Assembly: GCA_039654915.1 (NCBI GenBank)
Contig: CM077599.1
Span: 13,828,501 to 13,892,500, forward strand
Direction of reading: 5' to 3'
Origin: Aquilaria yunnanensis
Taxonomy: Eukaryota; Streptophyta; Magnoliopsida; Malvales; Thymelaeaceae
DNA length: 64,000 bases
Translations under genes and position numbers: made by a program
The notes under the pieces: generated by a model
What the model was told of the DNA's origin: nothing
The model's input: the letters and a program-made list of their open reading frames with translations, nothing else
Databases searched by the model: none
Part shown: positions 47,201 to 58,797 of the stretch, in pieces
How positions within the stretch are numbered: position 1 is the first letter of the stretch
Layout: each line of letters opens with the position of its first letter

Positions 47201-47221
47201 ATTCATGATTTTTTAGTAGTG

Positions 47222-48008
47222 TTACGATCTCACTGTTTGTATATTCTGATTGTTTATAACATATGGTGTAGAACTGTAAATTACTATAGTAGTGTAGACA
47301 CTTTTGAAAACGTTCATCTAAGTAACATATATAACAATATAAATTACTGCCATATAATCAAACCCATTGTGTAGCGCAAGCTCCTTAAGTAGTATGCATA
47401 ACGCATGGGGAACCAACAGTAGCAAGCATTAATTAGGTGTCAGCGGCCTGTTTCCAATTTATATTTTAACTGTGATATGTCTGCACCAAGCTCGCAATTA
47501 GGTGTGCAATTTATTATTTGGTTGGCTTGATTACTTCTCATATCTTAGTTACACGATCGAGTCACTAGTTTATTAATTTATTAAGAGTTTCATTTCATCA
47601 TCAAAAGAGATGGGTGTATCGTGTGTGTGTATACGCATGGTCTGCTCAAAATTCAATATATGTAAACACAGAAAAAAAGGACGTAAATTATATATATATT
47701 TAGCATGTTATAGATATATATATATAGCTAGCTAGACTGTATGTATTAAACTTAAAACCATATACATATATATGCCATGGGCATGCATATATATATCTAT
47801 ATAATTAAGCTACATGCATAAAATATTATACTAGTATGTATGTATGTGTATGTATGTAGATGTTATTATATATATATAGATGTAAACTGGTGATTGCAAG
47901 CGTACGTTTCAGATATATTATACATGCACGACGTATATACATGGAGTGGATACTAAGATGAGGAGTGAGGATTAAAGTCGCAGAGGTGAGGGATGAGGCC
48001 GTAGCAAG
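47222..48008. other. Intergenic, TA-rich microsatellites
   Basis: No gene seen. TATA/TATG microsatellites cluster at 47680-47880. The 3' UTR of the peptide gene (minus strand) occupies the right end. Confidence 0.4.
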
Positions 48009-49625
48009 CTACCCCCTGGGGATGAGTTTGGAAGGTGGCTCGCGAACACCGGGCGCTGGATCATATCTCCCATAATCTCTTGCATTTGCTCTTAGCAGCC
48101 TTTCATGCTTCTCTTCTAATACCATCTTCACTACTTCACCCTCCACCCCTACCTACATTCATCACACATACATATATATATTGGAGATATTAGTAAGTAA
48201 TGCAATATATAAGAAAAACCAATTCAAAAACAAGAGACCTAGATCACTATATATAATTAAACCATCTAGCTAGCTACTTAACTTTGGAAATAAACTAGAG
48301 AACAAACTAGCTAACAATAGATGTGAGTATTTGGTCGGTTTGATGTGGAACTGATCAAAATATAATGATTTGATCGGTTTCTAGTTTTTATAATAAAGTA
48401 TATTCAAATTATCCAAACTATATATCAGAACCAATCGAAACCGTTCAAATTATATTATAGTTTATTCGCTTTCTCTTTCTAAAACCTAAGCATATAGTAA
48501 ATGAAAAAAAAAAATAAGATAAATCTTAAATTTGTTAGCTGTCATACCCAAAATTAAAGAATGATGGGCAATATATAATATGTAGGCTTAATATGAATAA
48601 TGGTAAAAATTATTTGGAAATAATTTTATATATGGAGGGTCATATTGGATAATAGTAAAATATCTATTACTATTCATTTTATTTAGTTTCAAGTATATAA
48701 TCCAATAACCGATTCGATAACTGAATATGAAATTTAATTTTTATTCAGATCGACCAACAAAAAAAAAAGATAAAATCATTTCATCTAAATATTATCAATA
48801 CTCTTTTTAGTTTCCTCAATTTCATCCGAGTAATGTTCATCCTTAGCCCATCGCTATGTACAACAAGTATATAATATATATGTATCTATTGTGACGATTT
48901 TAGACGTCTAATCAACTTTCTGTACTTTTCATTTACATCTCATTAACTTATGCCCGTGAGGATTTGTTTTAATTCTGGGAATTATTTAAAATGCTTCATT
49001 TTTTTTTCCCTGTAGTTCTCTTCTGACCCTTTTTCTATCAACAGTTTAATTACCTCATTCCAAAAAACATTTTAATTTTGTATATGCTCCAAAGGTAATC
49101 ACAATATTTTCTTCAGAAACATTCTTTTTTTGGGTTTCTTTTAATTGTTTCATTTCACCACGTTGGAGAAACAATTGTGTGAATTAAGCTGACAGACACA
49201 CAGTCGTATAGCTACAGCTACTCGTTTGAAAGTTTTATATGTTGCCATAATAATGTAACCCTAAAATTAAGAATAAGGAATTTTTCTCCTCGCTAGGGGA
49301 AAAGAACAAGAAGAACATATACCTCATCATAAGAATTATTAGTTCCTTCATCATCAACCTCGGCCAAGTTCTTCGCAAAACGGGATTGTCTGCCTGTAAA
49401 AGTAATTAACCTTTATGGGAGAGACAGAGAGAAAGAGAGGGAGGAGGAGGAGGAGGAGGAGAAGCTAAGAAGATTGCAAAGATGTATGTGTGTGTGTGTA
49501 TATACATATATATACACACACAAACGTAGGGTACCTGGGGAAGAGGTTGGTAAGAGGGAAGCAGAGAGGAGGAGGAAAAGCAGAGTAATCTTCTTAAGAA
49601 GATCAACAGTATTGGGAGCCATCAT
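48009..49625 (-). CDS. CIF-type secreted sulfated peptide precursor
   Basis: A 101-residue precursor in three exons, 49625-49535, 49393-49323 and 48152-48009; junctions are GT-AG and in phase (91+71+144 bases). The first exon is a signal peptide (KKITLLFLLLSASLLPTSSP). The middle is charged (residues 32-79). The last 22 residues begin D80-Y81 (DYGRYDPAP) and end PPSKLIPRG directly at the stop. This is the architecture of Casparian strip integrity factor peptides: Asp-Tyr for tyrosine sulfation by TPST, internal prolines open to hydroxylation, and a C-terminal PPxKLIP block. The known CIF peptides have PPFKLIPN; here Phe is Ser and the end is Arg-Gly. Known relatives bind GSO1/SGN3 receptors in root barrier, embryo cuticle or pollen development; which applies is not shown here. 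A second ATG at codon 2 could be the start. No exon alone makes a convincing ORF. Confidence 0.78.
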
Positions 49626-50891
49626 TTGTATTCTAACGTAATTCTTCCCTTTTCTTTTGATCTTCCCCGCTGCACCTGTAGATGGATCATACGGTTCCTT
49701 GATAAGCGAACTGAGGCACGAGCTTGGCTTACACGCTATCTATATATCAACCTACACTAATCCTAATTAAAAGACAATTACCTGATTATCTAGGTGATTA
49801 ATAATTATTAATCAATCTCACGGCTTCCAAGTGGAAATCCACTGTTGCTTTTTTTTTTCCTATATAAAAAATGTAATCTTGTTGCTTTTATTGTTCATAA
49901 AAAATTCAAAAGTGGAAAAGGTAAAGACTAGCCACTTTTCTGTTGTTGGAGCATTCTGTGGCAGGATTAGCATCTAGCCTACCCACTTGGTTGATTTTGT
50001 TGGTTAATTCAAGTAGACAGTCAGTGGAAGTCCCCAAAATGCCCCTCACAGTATCTTACAAATGGAAATCTAATTAATTACCAGGACCATCGGGTTATCA
50101 GGCGAATTAATTAGCAACACATACGTTACACTCTTAACTGTATTAATTTGACCACAACACGCATGTAACCATAGAAACATTTGTTTGATCCCAAATCCTC
50201 AACTAAAGTCTTTGTTCCATGGAATTCTTCTAAAGTTTCAAACTTTACGCAATTGTTTTCCTTTTTTCTTTTTTGGCTTCTTTTTGCTAATTTTTAATAT
50301 GAACTAGGTCACTAATCACCCCTAAAATTAGGTTAAGCATAAAATATCATGTGGGAAGACTAGTGGCCTCAATTATGCTCAAGGACAACGACAACACACC
50401 AAATACAACCCAAGGGATATTGATGGTAGTGGAGAATAAAGAGGGAGCACTATTAGATTAATTAACTAAAATAAAATTAATCATATCTTTAATTATCCAC
50501 CCTTGTTTTTCTCCTCCTTTTAAAGAGCATTGTATTGGTTCGTATTGTGATTGTACACACAGACTAGTACAAAAGCATTCGCATTACGGTTGCTGAAAAC
50601 AGAACACTCTGATACGTATAATGCTGAGCTTCTTATGAAAAACGAGTGTAAAGTGTGGCAAGTAATATAATGGAAGACCAACCAATTGAAGCATCTAGGT
50701 TACAGGTTGAAGAAATCACCAAAAGCCATACCATACAAAGCTCTAGATGTCTAACTCTTCAACTCAAACTCTATGTATCTCACTACTTGGAAATTAAGGA
50801 CCAAGTGTGGGAGACTGACAAACTGGTAGGGATGCGAGAAAACAGCCAGCAGTGAAGATCTGAGGTTGTCACCCATTGAGCCCGCAATCAT
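49626..50891. other. Intergenic; peptide gene promoter and DnaJ 3' flank
   Basis: No ORF supported. The left part is the upstream region of the peptide gene (minus strand); the right end is the 3' UTR of the DnaJ gene. AT-rich with no recognised repeat. Confidence 0.4.
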
Positions 50892-53800
50892 TCACGATGA
50901 TGTACCAGAACTGCCATCTATCGGTATATTGACTTCACGCCGCAGGCTGTTTTCCCTGGTGTATGCACTCTTCGCTCCCTGAAAAAGAAATGTTTGGAAT
51001 CAAATTCATGACATGAAGATCACAAATGCAACTTTGAGACAGAAATCTCCAGAAACTCAAACAAACTGAAGTGAAAGTGCTTACTTGGAAGATTGTCCCA
51101 AGTTTTTTCAGTCCTTTTGCCCGTTTGACAAGAACTTCTTTTGGAACACTCGGGTCATTAAGTACCTAACGAAGAAGTCTGAGTTAGAGCTCCATGGTCA
51201 AATTCCCTGACATGCAATGATTGATTTCCATTTCCAAACACACAGCAATAAGAGCTATAGGTGCGCAAATGATAGAAAAAGTTCAATCATTGCAGAGTCC
51301 ACGAGACCCAGTGAGAGCTCAAGTTCACAAATTTACTTCAAGAATCCAGGATCAGTAGTGAATACATTGGAAACAGTAAAACACAAGTTCCACGTCCACA
51401 CTGACAGAGCATATGACTAACAACCTCAACTCGATTCACAAATCCCCAGGAACGGTCTTATCTTCGAACTCCTTTCTACAAGGAGTTATAAGCCAGTTGA
51501 AAGCACCAGAAGTTATATCATGATATTAGAGCATCTAAAGAAAGAAAATGCCAAACTCACTGCTTTGCAGACATGTGATAAAGTTGACTCGATATCAACT
51601 ACATTAATCTGCCAAAGTGATTGAAGCATGACATCCTTCTTCTCTTCAATGGCTTTCAGCACACTCTCTTCTTGGTTTTGCGTTTGATTTAACTTCAACA
51701 GTTCATCTTGTATTTGAATCAATGAAACAGCACCTGTACATTTGCAGGATGAAGAAACTTGGTGAGTCCCATCATACATTCAAGGTAAAGCTAGATGAAC
51801 AGGATAGAAATTTACAAGTGCAGAACTGTGTACCTGAAGCTGCCATCACTTGTGATTTCACACGGTGTCCTTTATCCCTCACCCACTCTGCTAGAAATGG
51901 TACTTTCATATATCGTTTGTCCTTTCCAAGTTCTTTTGCAGCTTGTCTAGTGTAAATGTAGCCGATAGTATGCAGCATAGCCTCACCAAATGCTGATGGG
52001 TAAAAAGAGATGAAGTAATATATATTTTTCTCCAAAGAAAGTGAATGTAACAGCTCTATATACTACAGTGTAAAAAGAAGGATCTCCGCTTCAATAAACA
52101 CTAGAAGTCATATCTTCCTTGTTGAAATCCGAACTTCAGGGGAAAAAAAAACAATGTTTCAAGAGTTACTTCTGTCAACTCATAGACATTTGACAAATAT
52201 TTCCCAGTACATAATAGATTGAAAAATTACCAAGCCCACAATTTAATAGAAGAATGAGAGTGCAAATGGAGTTTTAGCACATTATCATCTGCAAAATGGA
52301 CAGGGTTTCCATAAAAAGATAAGCTATTTTCAAAGTAACAAGAAAAAAAAGCAATGACTGGACTAGTAGGCGGATCACAAAATAGACATTTTGAACTACA
52401 GCACAGTAGCAATTGCACTGAGGTTCCAAAGAAGAGATAGAAAACCATCTTGCATTATCTGGGATCCTAATCCACTCATGAACTGCTTAGGGCTTCTAGC
52501 TGTAATTTGCATCACCACTCATAAGCTACTGATGGGGAGCTTTTATTCTTTAAATCAATGACTTTATTCCACATTCATGATAATGTAACGTAAAACTTCT
52601 AAAAGGACAAGTGAGAGTTTACAGGCAGCTGAAAGCCGCTTTGCCTCTGAGTTGGCCCACTTCACAAACTCATCAGTTTGACCTTCAACAAATGGTTCAA
52701 GGCGATTCTTCAGTAAAGCAATGAGTTTCTCCTCCCTTTCTTTTTGAAATGTCTGCATGCCATGCCAAAAGTAAAGCCAGATTCAGGTTCATCAGACAAC
52801 TGGTTCAGAATCAAACTGGACGGGTGAAAGAATGAAATGAAATGCAAGGATGTCATTTACCTTCATTTTTTCCTGAATTTTCTGCTGGTGTGCCTCCATG
52901 CTTGCTGAGTCATCTTCCACCTCAATGGATGACAATGATGCAAGAGCTAGTTGCCCAACATATTCTTCAAAAAATTCACTTCCGAAAAGCATTCCAAATA
53001 CAGCTGAAGGATCCAGCATGGTATCTCTGTCATATTGGAAATACTTAAAACTTGTCACACCCTTAGTTCAGCTTTCATATCGGAAAAAACAAGGCACAAA
53101 CACTAGTACTTACACAGATATCCCAGCTTTTCCATGCTTGTTATATGCTTCGCGCTTCGCCGGATCACTTAAAACCTGATAAGCCTCACCAAGCACCTTC
53201 ATACATTAATCAAAACAAAGAGATGAGTATGAAATGGGAAAGAGAATTCCAACTTCCGGTAGTTTAGAAAAGCACTTTTTCTGAGTTGTATGAATTGAGG
53301 AAGGAAAAGATTGTCATATGACTTTGGTTAAATAAATTGCCCCCTGTGGAGTTTGATTAAAAAGAAGAAAGAGAAACAAAAGAGGAAAAAAATGGAAATG
53401 AGGCATAGCATTTCCTTAGCACCTGAAAGACAAGAAATATCTCACATAAAAAAATAAGCAGCAATGAACCAAGAGCTATTGACTTGACTCTTGTTTATGT
53501 GCTGCTGAGAGTTACTGTATTTCCTTTACAAAATTTCCTATCATTGTCCTTGCCTACTCAAATCTTGATAGCAAGTCACTGGTTGATCAAGAATCTCTCA
53601 AACCCACCCAACAGGGAAATGCTAGCATCATGTATATGTGCAGCATAACTTCTATGTTATAAGTGATGATCAATAGATGTGAGTGTCATTTAACAACCTA
53701 GAGCGTATCTGGCCCAAAAGTGTTAGCTGGTACAACACCAAACCAGGTTATTCACCCAAACAATTTGATTAGATTAAGAATTGCAAATTTATTGCCATTA

Positions 53801-54352
53801 CCAACTGAAGTCTTCTCATGCCAGGAGGTCACCAGGTCATTCACCTAATACATACGTTACTGCTATGACATTCATCAGAGACCGAAACCAGACAGCTTAC
53901 CTGAAACTTCTCAGCAGCATTTGGGTCCCCAGGATTCTTATCTGGGTGAACTTGCCTCGCCTGGAAAAGAAAACATAGATGTAAAAGTTCCAAAATTTGC
54001 AATATATATCTATCTTCTAAGTTGTACAACTCCAACTCTCAGTCAATCATAGCATCTCATCCTTACCAGAGGCAAGCACCATTTAACATAGATCAGAAAC
54101 AACAGAAGCAAGAAAAAGAATATGGAACTGTGCATTTGAAACTTCAGTAGGAGTAAATCCATCTTCCATCTTCCAACAAGACCATTGCAAATTTCAAAAC
54201 CCACAAACAGTAAGACAAGTAAATTGAATGAGAAAAAGTGAAACAGACTAGACAGGAAAGCTTACCTTGATGTAATAAGCTTTCTTAATCTCAGCTGGAG
54301 ATGCGTCCACGCTGATACCCAGAAGATCATAGTATTCAGTGTCCTTCGCCAT
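50892..54352 (-). CDS. DnaJ chaperone with DnaJ-X domain (ATJ10-like)
   Basis: A J-domain co-chaperone that stimulates Hsp70 ATPase. Nine exons: 54352-54266, 53960-53901, 53196-53114, 53026-52861, 52752-52623, 51992-51834, 51733-51561, 51165-51085 and 50978-50892. They total 1026 bases, 341 residues plus stop, all junctions in phase. The J domain (about residues 5-75) has [13 protein letters not shown], the essential HPD (34-36) and a final [14 protein letters not shown]. The rest matches the plant DnaJ-X domain: [47 protein letters not shown] and [17 protein letters not shown]. The closest family I recall is Arabidopsis DnaJ 10, whose C-terminal tail is longer; this one ends shortly after GTIFQ. 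No signal or transmembrane segment, so cytosolic or nuclear. Start at the only ATG that gives the canonical J-domain N-terminus. Confidence 0.92.
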
Positions 54353-55548
54353 GGCCCTCCTGGCACTCCTTTTACCATAGCCATTAGAAACAAAAATGTG
54401 TTTAATTAGCCTCATTCAAAATAACGAAGAGCAAGATCTTCAAAATGTGAACAAACACCAACGAAAGAGCTTAAAGATTTCGACAACCAAATTTCCCAAA
54501 GTAGAAACCAAGAAAGAGGATTTTTGTGAGAGCAAGGATACAAATGACTGGATCTTTCGACTAGAACTAGGAACATAAATGGACAGAAAAATAAAACCCA
54601 GGTTTAAAAAGTAAAAATATAATACCAGAGAGGTTTACCAGAGAGGTTGTAAATCTAGCTGTTATGAACCTCGGACGGTACGAAATGGGGAGAAACAGAT
54701 GATTGAGGAGCGAAGATGACAGAAGATCGACGCAGACACAGAAATCGCCAACCAGTTTAACAACAAGCAATGGAGTAGGAAAGAGTTCGTTTGCCACGTG
54801 TCGTCAATATCAGTTGCGGCAATTCAAAACCCCCATAAGGTTTGGTTGAAAATACGCTTTGCTCCTCTTGTTTCAGAAACCTGTATCTTGCCCATTAAAG
54901 CTGTACCGCCATACCAGGCAGCATTTGTCAGTCAAACAAAAAAAAAAAAGTTACTCGCGGCTTCTCCAAATGCCTGCCGCTTCCTTTCCTTCTTTTTCAC
55001 CCTAAATGTTTGAATACAATTAATAAAGAAAAAAAAAGGGGAGCAATGAGTAATTCCCTCAATTTAAGGGAATGAAAAACATATAAAACAAGAAAGTGGT
55101 ACTGATTCGTTTAACAGACCCTAGGCATCTCTTTACTTTCTGGTACGTTTAACGGATGGCCAAATTCGTGCAAGTTTTTTTTTATTTGGGAAGCCGAATA
55201 ATTAAGTTAGTTTTGCTTGAGATTTTGAATCCCATCAGGTACTTGCAATTAAGTATACTGCAACTTGTAAATTACAAGTATACAACATACCATTACCATT
55301 CTCACAAAAAAAATATTAAAATATTATTTTAAGACTAAAAATATTAAATATAATTTTTTGTTTCATATTTTTATATGTATTCTAATTATTTTTAACATAA
55401 ATTTTCTAATATAAATAAAATATATATAAATTATGATATTTTTATATCAAAACATAAAATATGAAATATATAGAACAAAATAAAGATTATCCGTAGATGT
55501 AAGAGACTTATCACCCTCATGCGTAGCTCCTATTTTTAAGATTGAATT
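54353..55548. other. DnaJ gene 5' region and AT-rich spacer
   Basis: Includes the probable 5' UTR and promoter of the DnaJ gene (about 54353-54800, minus strand), then AT-rich DNA without a supported gene. Confidence 0.4.
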
Positions 55549-57040
55549 ACAAAATGCCCCTTAAGGTTTATTCAAAATTACACTTATTCCCCTCTTGTTA
55601 CAGAAACTGCTTAAGTACCCCCCTAAAATTTCAATAAACCTACGGTTATTCACCCTTAAAACCATTTTGGAGGTTAAAACAAATGGACTAATTACATTTG
55701 AGGTCCTAAGTTTTAGTTATTGTTTAAGATTACACCTAACATATAAATTACTCCATAAATTGTATCTTCCAAAGGACATGATATATTTTTTATATATTGA
55801 TCCATTTAACTTACTTTTTTTAATTATTTTTCCTTATTTATTTTCCATTCATTTCTTATTTATTTTTTCAATCTCTTTACTTATTTTTTCTTATATATTT
55901 TCAAATTTATAGTTCCTTTAAATTAAGAACACCATTTTATCTTTGAAATTGGCTATTATTCTCCTTTTTTAATCCTCACAATTTTAAAAATTTGTTAGAA
56001 TAACTATTAAAGCTAAGGACCATGATACAATGACTTTTCTAATGTTAAAACGGAAGAAATTATGGATCAGTTCTAAAATAAGATAAAAAATTTAAAACAT
56101 TTATTGTTTAAATTAATATATGGTGAGTGATTTTATTGTGATTTTATATTTATATATTTATTTATTAATTAATCATTATGTAGGATGTCTTAATTAACAA
56201 AATGATTATTAACTTCCTTGATCTAAAAAAATGCACTAAAAACCATAAGTTTAGTTAATTGTTTTACAATTATAACTTGCAGCTTGAAATAATATATTTT
56301 ATTTTTAAATCAATTTCAAATTTAGAAAATTAACTATTGCTGATTTTTCATATTTTAGTACTAGCATTTACCTCAAAAAATTGTGTGATTTTTTTAATTT
56401 AATTTTAATCAAGATTGAGTAACTAACTATCTTTTTCACATTTTTGAATTTAAACATAGGGAAACATACTTAAACAATATTTAAAAAATAGAATGATCTC
56501 TAATGCATTATTTAGTTAAGGAAATTAATAATCTTAAATACCCATTAATAAATGAATAAATATATAAATTTAATATTACAACATAAAGACCAATGGTTCA
56601 TTAATTCAAATCAAAAGGATTTAATAATAAGCTTTGAAAAAAGTGACAAGAAATTTTAAAAATAAAAAACATTCTTAATTGGAGGTAAATAAAAAAGGAA
56701 AATGTAAAAATAAAAAATGAGCACAAAAAAAAAAAAGTAAGTAGAAATTGAACCAAAAGGAAAAATCATTGTGAGAGTAAGTTAAAAGGAACTTATACAA
56801 AAAATATATGATGTCATTTGAAAAATACAATCTATGAAGTAATTTGTATGTTAAGGAGAATTCATATACAATAGCTAAAATCTAGGGGCTTAAAGTGTAA
56901 TTAATCCATTGGTTATAACCTTCAAAAGAGACTTTAGAGGATAACTATAGGTTTATTGAGACTTTAGGAGATTTTTAAGAGATTTTTAAAACAAAAGTGA
57001 GATAAGGGTAATTTTAACTAAACCTTAGGAGTCATTTTGT
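55549..57040. mobile_element. Foldback element with arms of about 350-400 bases
   Basis: The left arm starting ACAAAATGCCCCTTAAGGTT is mirrored by the right arm ending AACCTTAGGAGTCATTTTGT. Pairing continues inward through AATAAACCTA, GACTAATTACA and CATGATATATTTTTT to about 55920 (left) and 56690 (right). The centre is AT-rich with no ORF. Long imperfect arms suggest an old non-autonomous TIR element; no TSD could be fixed. Confidence 0.75.
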
Positions 57041-58230
57041 ATGCTTCCCTTTATTTTGTGATGCATGTTGGAATGGTAAAAATTAAAATGAAAGAAAATA
57101 ATTATGTATTAATTGCATTTTTGTCATTTTATATATATCTATTAATTATATATTAGTATTATATACATATGTATGTGGAATATGAATGTAAAATAAAAAA
57201 AATTATAACTCATAGTATGTGATATAGTTGTGATAATGATATATTGTGGTAAATTGTCCAAAACATATTAAAAATTAGTGATGAGTAGTATACCTGCGGT
57301 AAGCGTGTTATATCGCAAGTATATCATAGTATTTAAGACTATGATACAGGGGGATAGTGTGAGCTGGTAGCAAAGCAATTGGCAATTTATATGATTATTA
57401 ACAGATGCAACAATATAAACTAATTTTAGCAAATTAGTTGTTTCAAATAACTACTAAAGTGCCAAAAAAGTATAAATTAGAATACATAGAAAAAAAATTA
57501 AATTGTCTTTAATTCAACATAATTTTTTTTGTTTAAGATAAAGCAAAGATTTTTTTTTCTTATGAGAGTATTTGAAAACCTTAATTCCCAATCGAGGAAT
57601 AAAAGACATCATAATTAGAGGTGCAAATGAGTCGGAGCTCAGCTATTTATTGAATAGTTTAAGCTTGAACTCAAATTTTTACTTAACTAACAAAGCTTAA
57701 CAAACCTCAAGCTCGACCTCAAACTATATCCAATATTCAATTGTTCAATGAGCAAAGGTACACGCTTAATGATGTTCTACTCCAACCCTAATTTAAAAAA
57801 TAATTAATCTTACCCTAAAAATCCTAAAGCCAAAGTGATCTTTAACTTTGTCAACTCATACGAATTAGTCCTTCAACTTCAATTCAACATTACTGTTTTG
57901 TGCAGCTAAACAAGTAAACCTTGATTTGCTCTTCTGTTTTATGCTTGTGCTGACAAATTGATGGATGTCTGTTTAGTTAAGCATAGTAAGTCTGAATTCA
58001 GGTCATTGTATTTTTCTACATTAATTTTAATACCATCTAAATTTTAGAGATTGAACTAAAATTTTGTGTATGTGGATTTTAATTGTAAATTTGAGCTGGC
58101 AATTTTAATGGCATAGAAAATGCACGCCCATAGAAGTGTTTCACCGAAAAAATAAAAGAAAATTGTGCATCCTCTTCTATATTATGTGGAATTGATTGTA
58201 TTTTTTACATATAAAAAATAGGTAGAAATA
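57041..58230. other. AT-rich intergenic
   Basis: No supported gene. 57640-57740 has GAGCTCAGCT and CAAGCTCGACCTC motifs, resembling the GAGCTCGAGC-rich ends of decayed plant DNA transposons (see also 63660-63890). Confidence 0.35.
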
Positions 58231-58797
58231 TCAATTTTGCCATTAATGTTTTAGGTATAGAATGGATATGCCACTATAGTTTTTTTTTAACGCAATCTTC
58301 CACTAATTTTTTAAAATGGGCCATATATGCTACTGCCGATTAGAAAATAATGAAAAACGGTAAAAATAGTAGGTTTTTAAATATTGGAGTTATTTTGCAT
58401 CTTTTAAAAAATATTAGGACCTTTGAGATTTTTGCTAAAAAAAGGTTTGATCTCAGCGCTTCAGCTTTGTCGCCGTCTCCATCACTAGTACCTTAGCCCC
58501 ATCACTACCCTGCTGTTTAATTTCCTTGCCAACATTCGAAAGAGAGAGGGAAAAAATCTAATTACAAAAGATCTTTGAAGTTTGTTAAAATTTGTATTAT
58601 TACCATAAAATTTCAAAACTTGTTATTTTTAATGTTTTTCGTTAGATTTTTAAATGTCAGTGGTATGTCCAATCTTAATTTAAAACTTCAGTGGCATATC
58701 TGGCCTATTTTAAAACATTAGTTTGAGATTGGGCAAAAAAAAAAAAAACTATAGTTGCATACCCGCTCTCAAGCCAAAATATTGGTGACAAATTTAA
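58231..58797. mobile_element. Second foldback element
   Basis: The left arm (GGATATGCCACTATAGTTTT at about 58265) is mirrored by the right arm (AACTATAGTTGCATACCCGC at about 58747), and the inner block AAAATGGGCCATATATGC is matched, inverted, by GGCATATCTGGCCTATTTT near 58692. About 570 bases, non-coding. Confidence 0.65.

Larger units (their letters stand above)
43914..47221. mobile_element. Non-autonomous CACTA (En/Spm-like) element
   Basis: Ends TTCTACTAAAAAA (43914, first two bases of CACTA altered) and TTTTTTAGTAGTG (to 47221), the CACTA inverted termini. Both subterminal regions are packed with short palindromes around TTCCAACNGC...GCNGTTGGAA: left 43932-44300, right 46398-47200. Such arrays are where CACTA transposases bind. 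The 3-base TSD is imperfect (TTG/TTA). The interior is AT-rich with a duplicated 500-base segment and a short coding relic (44636-44826). No transposase gene is present. Confidence 0.85.

Noticed and set aside
50892..54352. DnaJ gene as a truncated pseudogene because its tail is shorter than ATJ10
   Set aside because: Nine exons join in frame with canonical sites and a clean final exon; length variation in the tail is common in this family.
57240..57400. Possible LTR edge of a Tat-like element (CAGGGGGATAGTG)
   Set aside because: Single short resemblance without a second LTR or internal domains.
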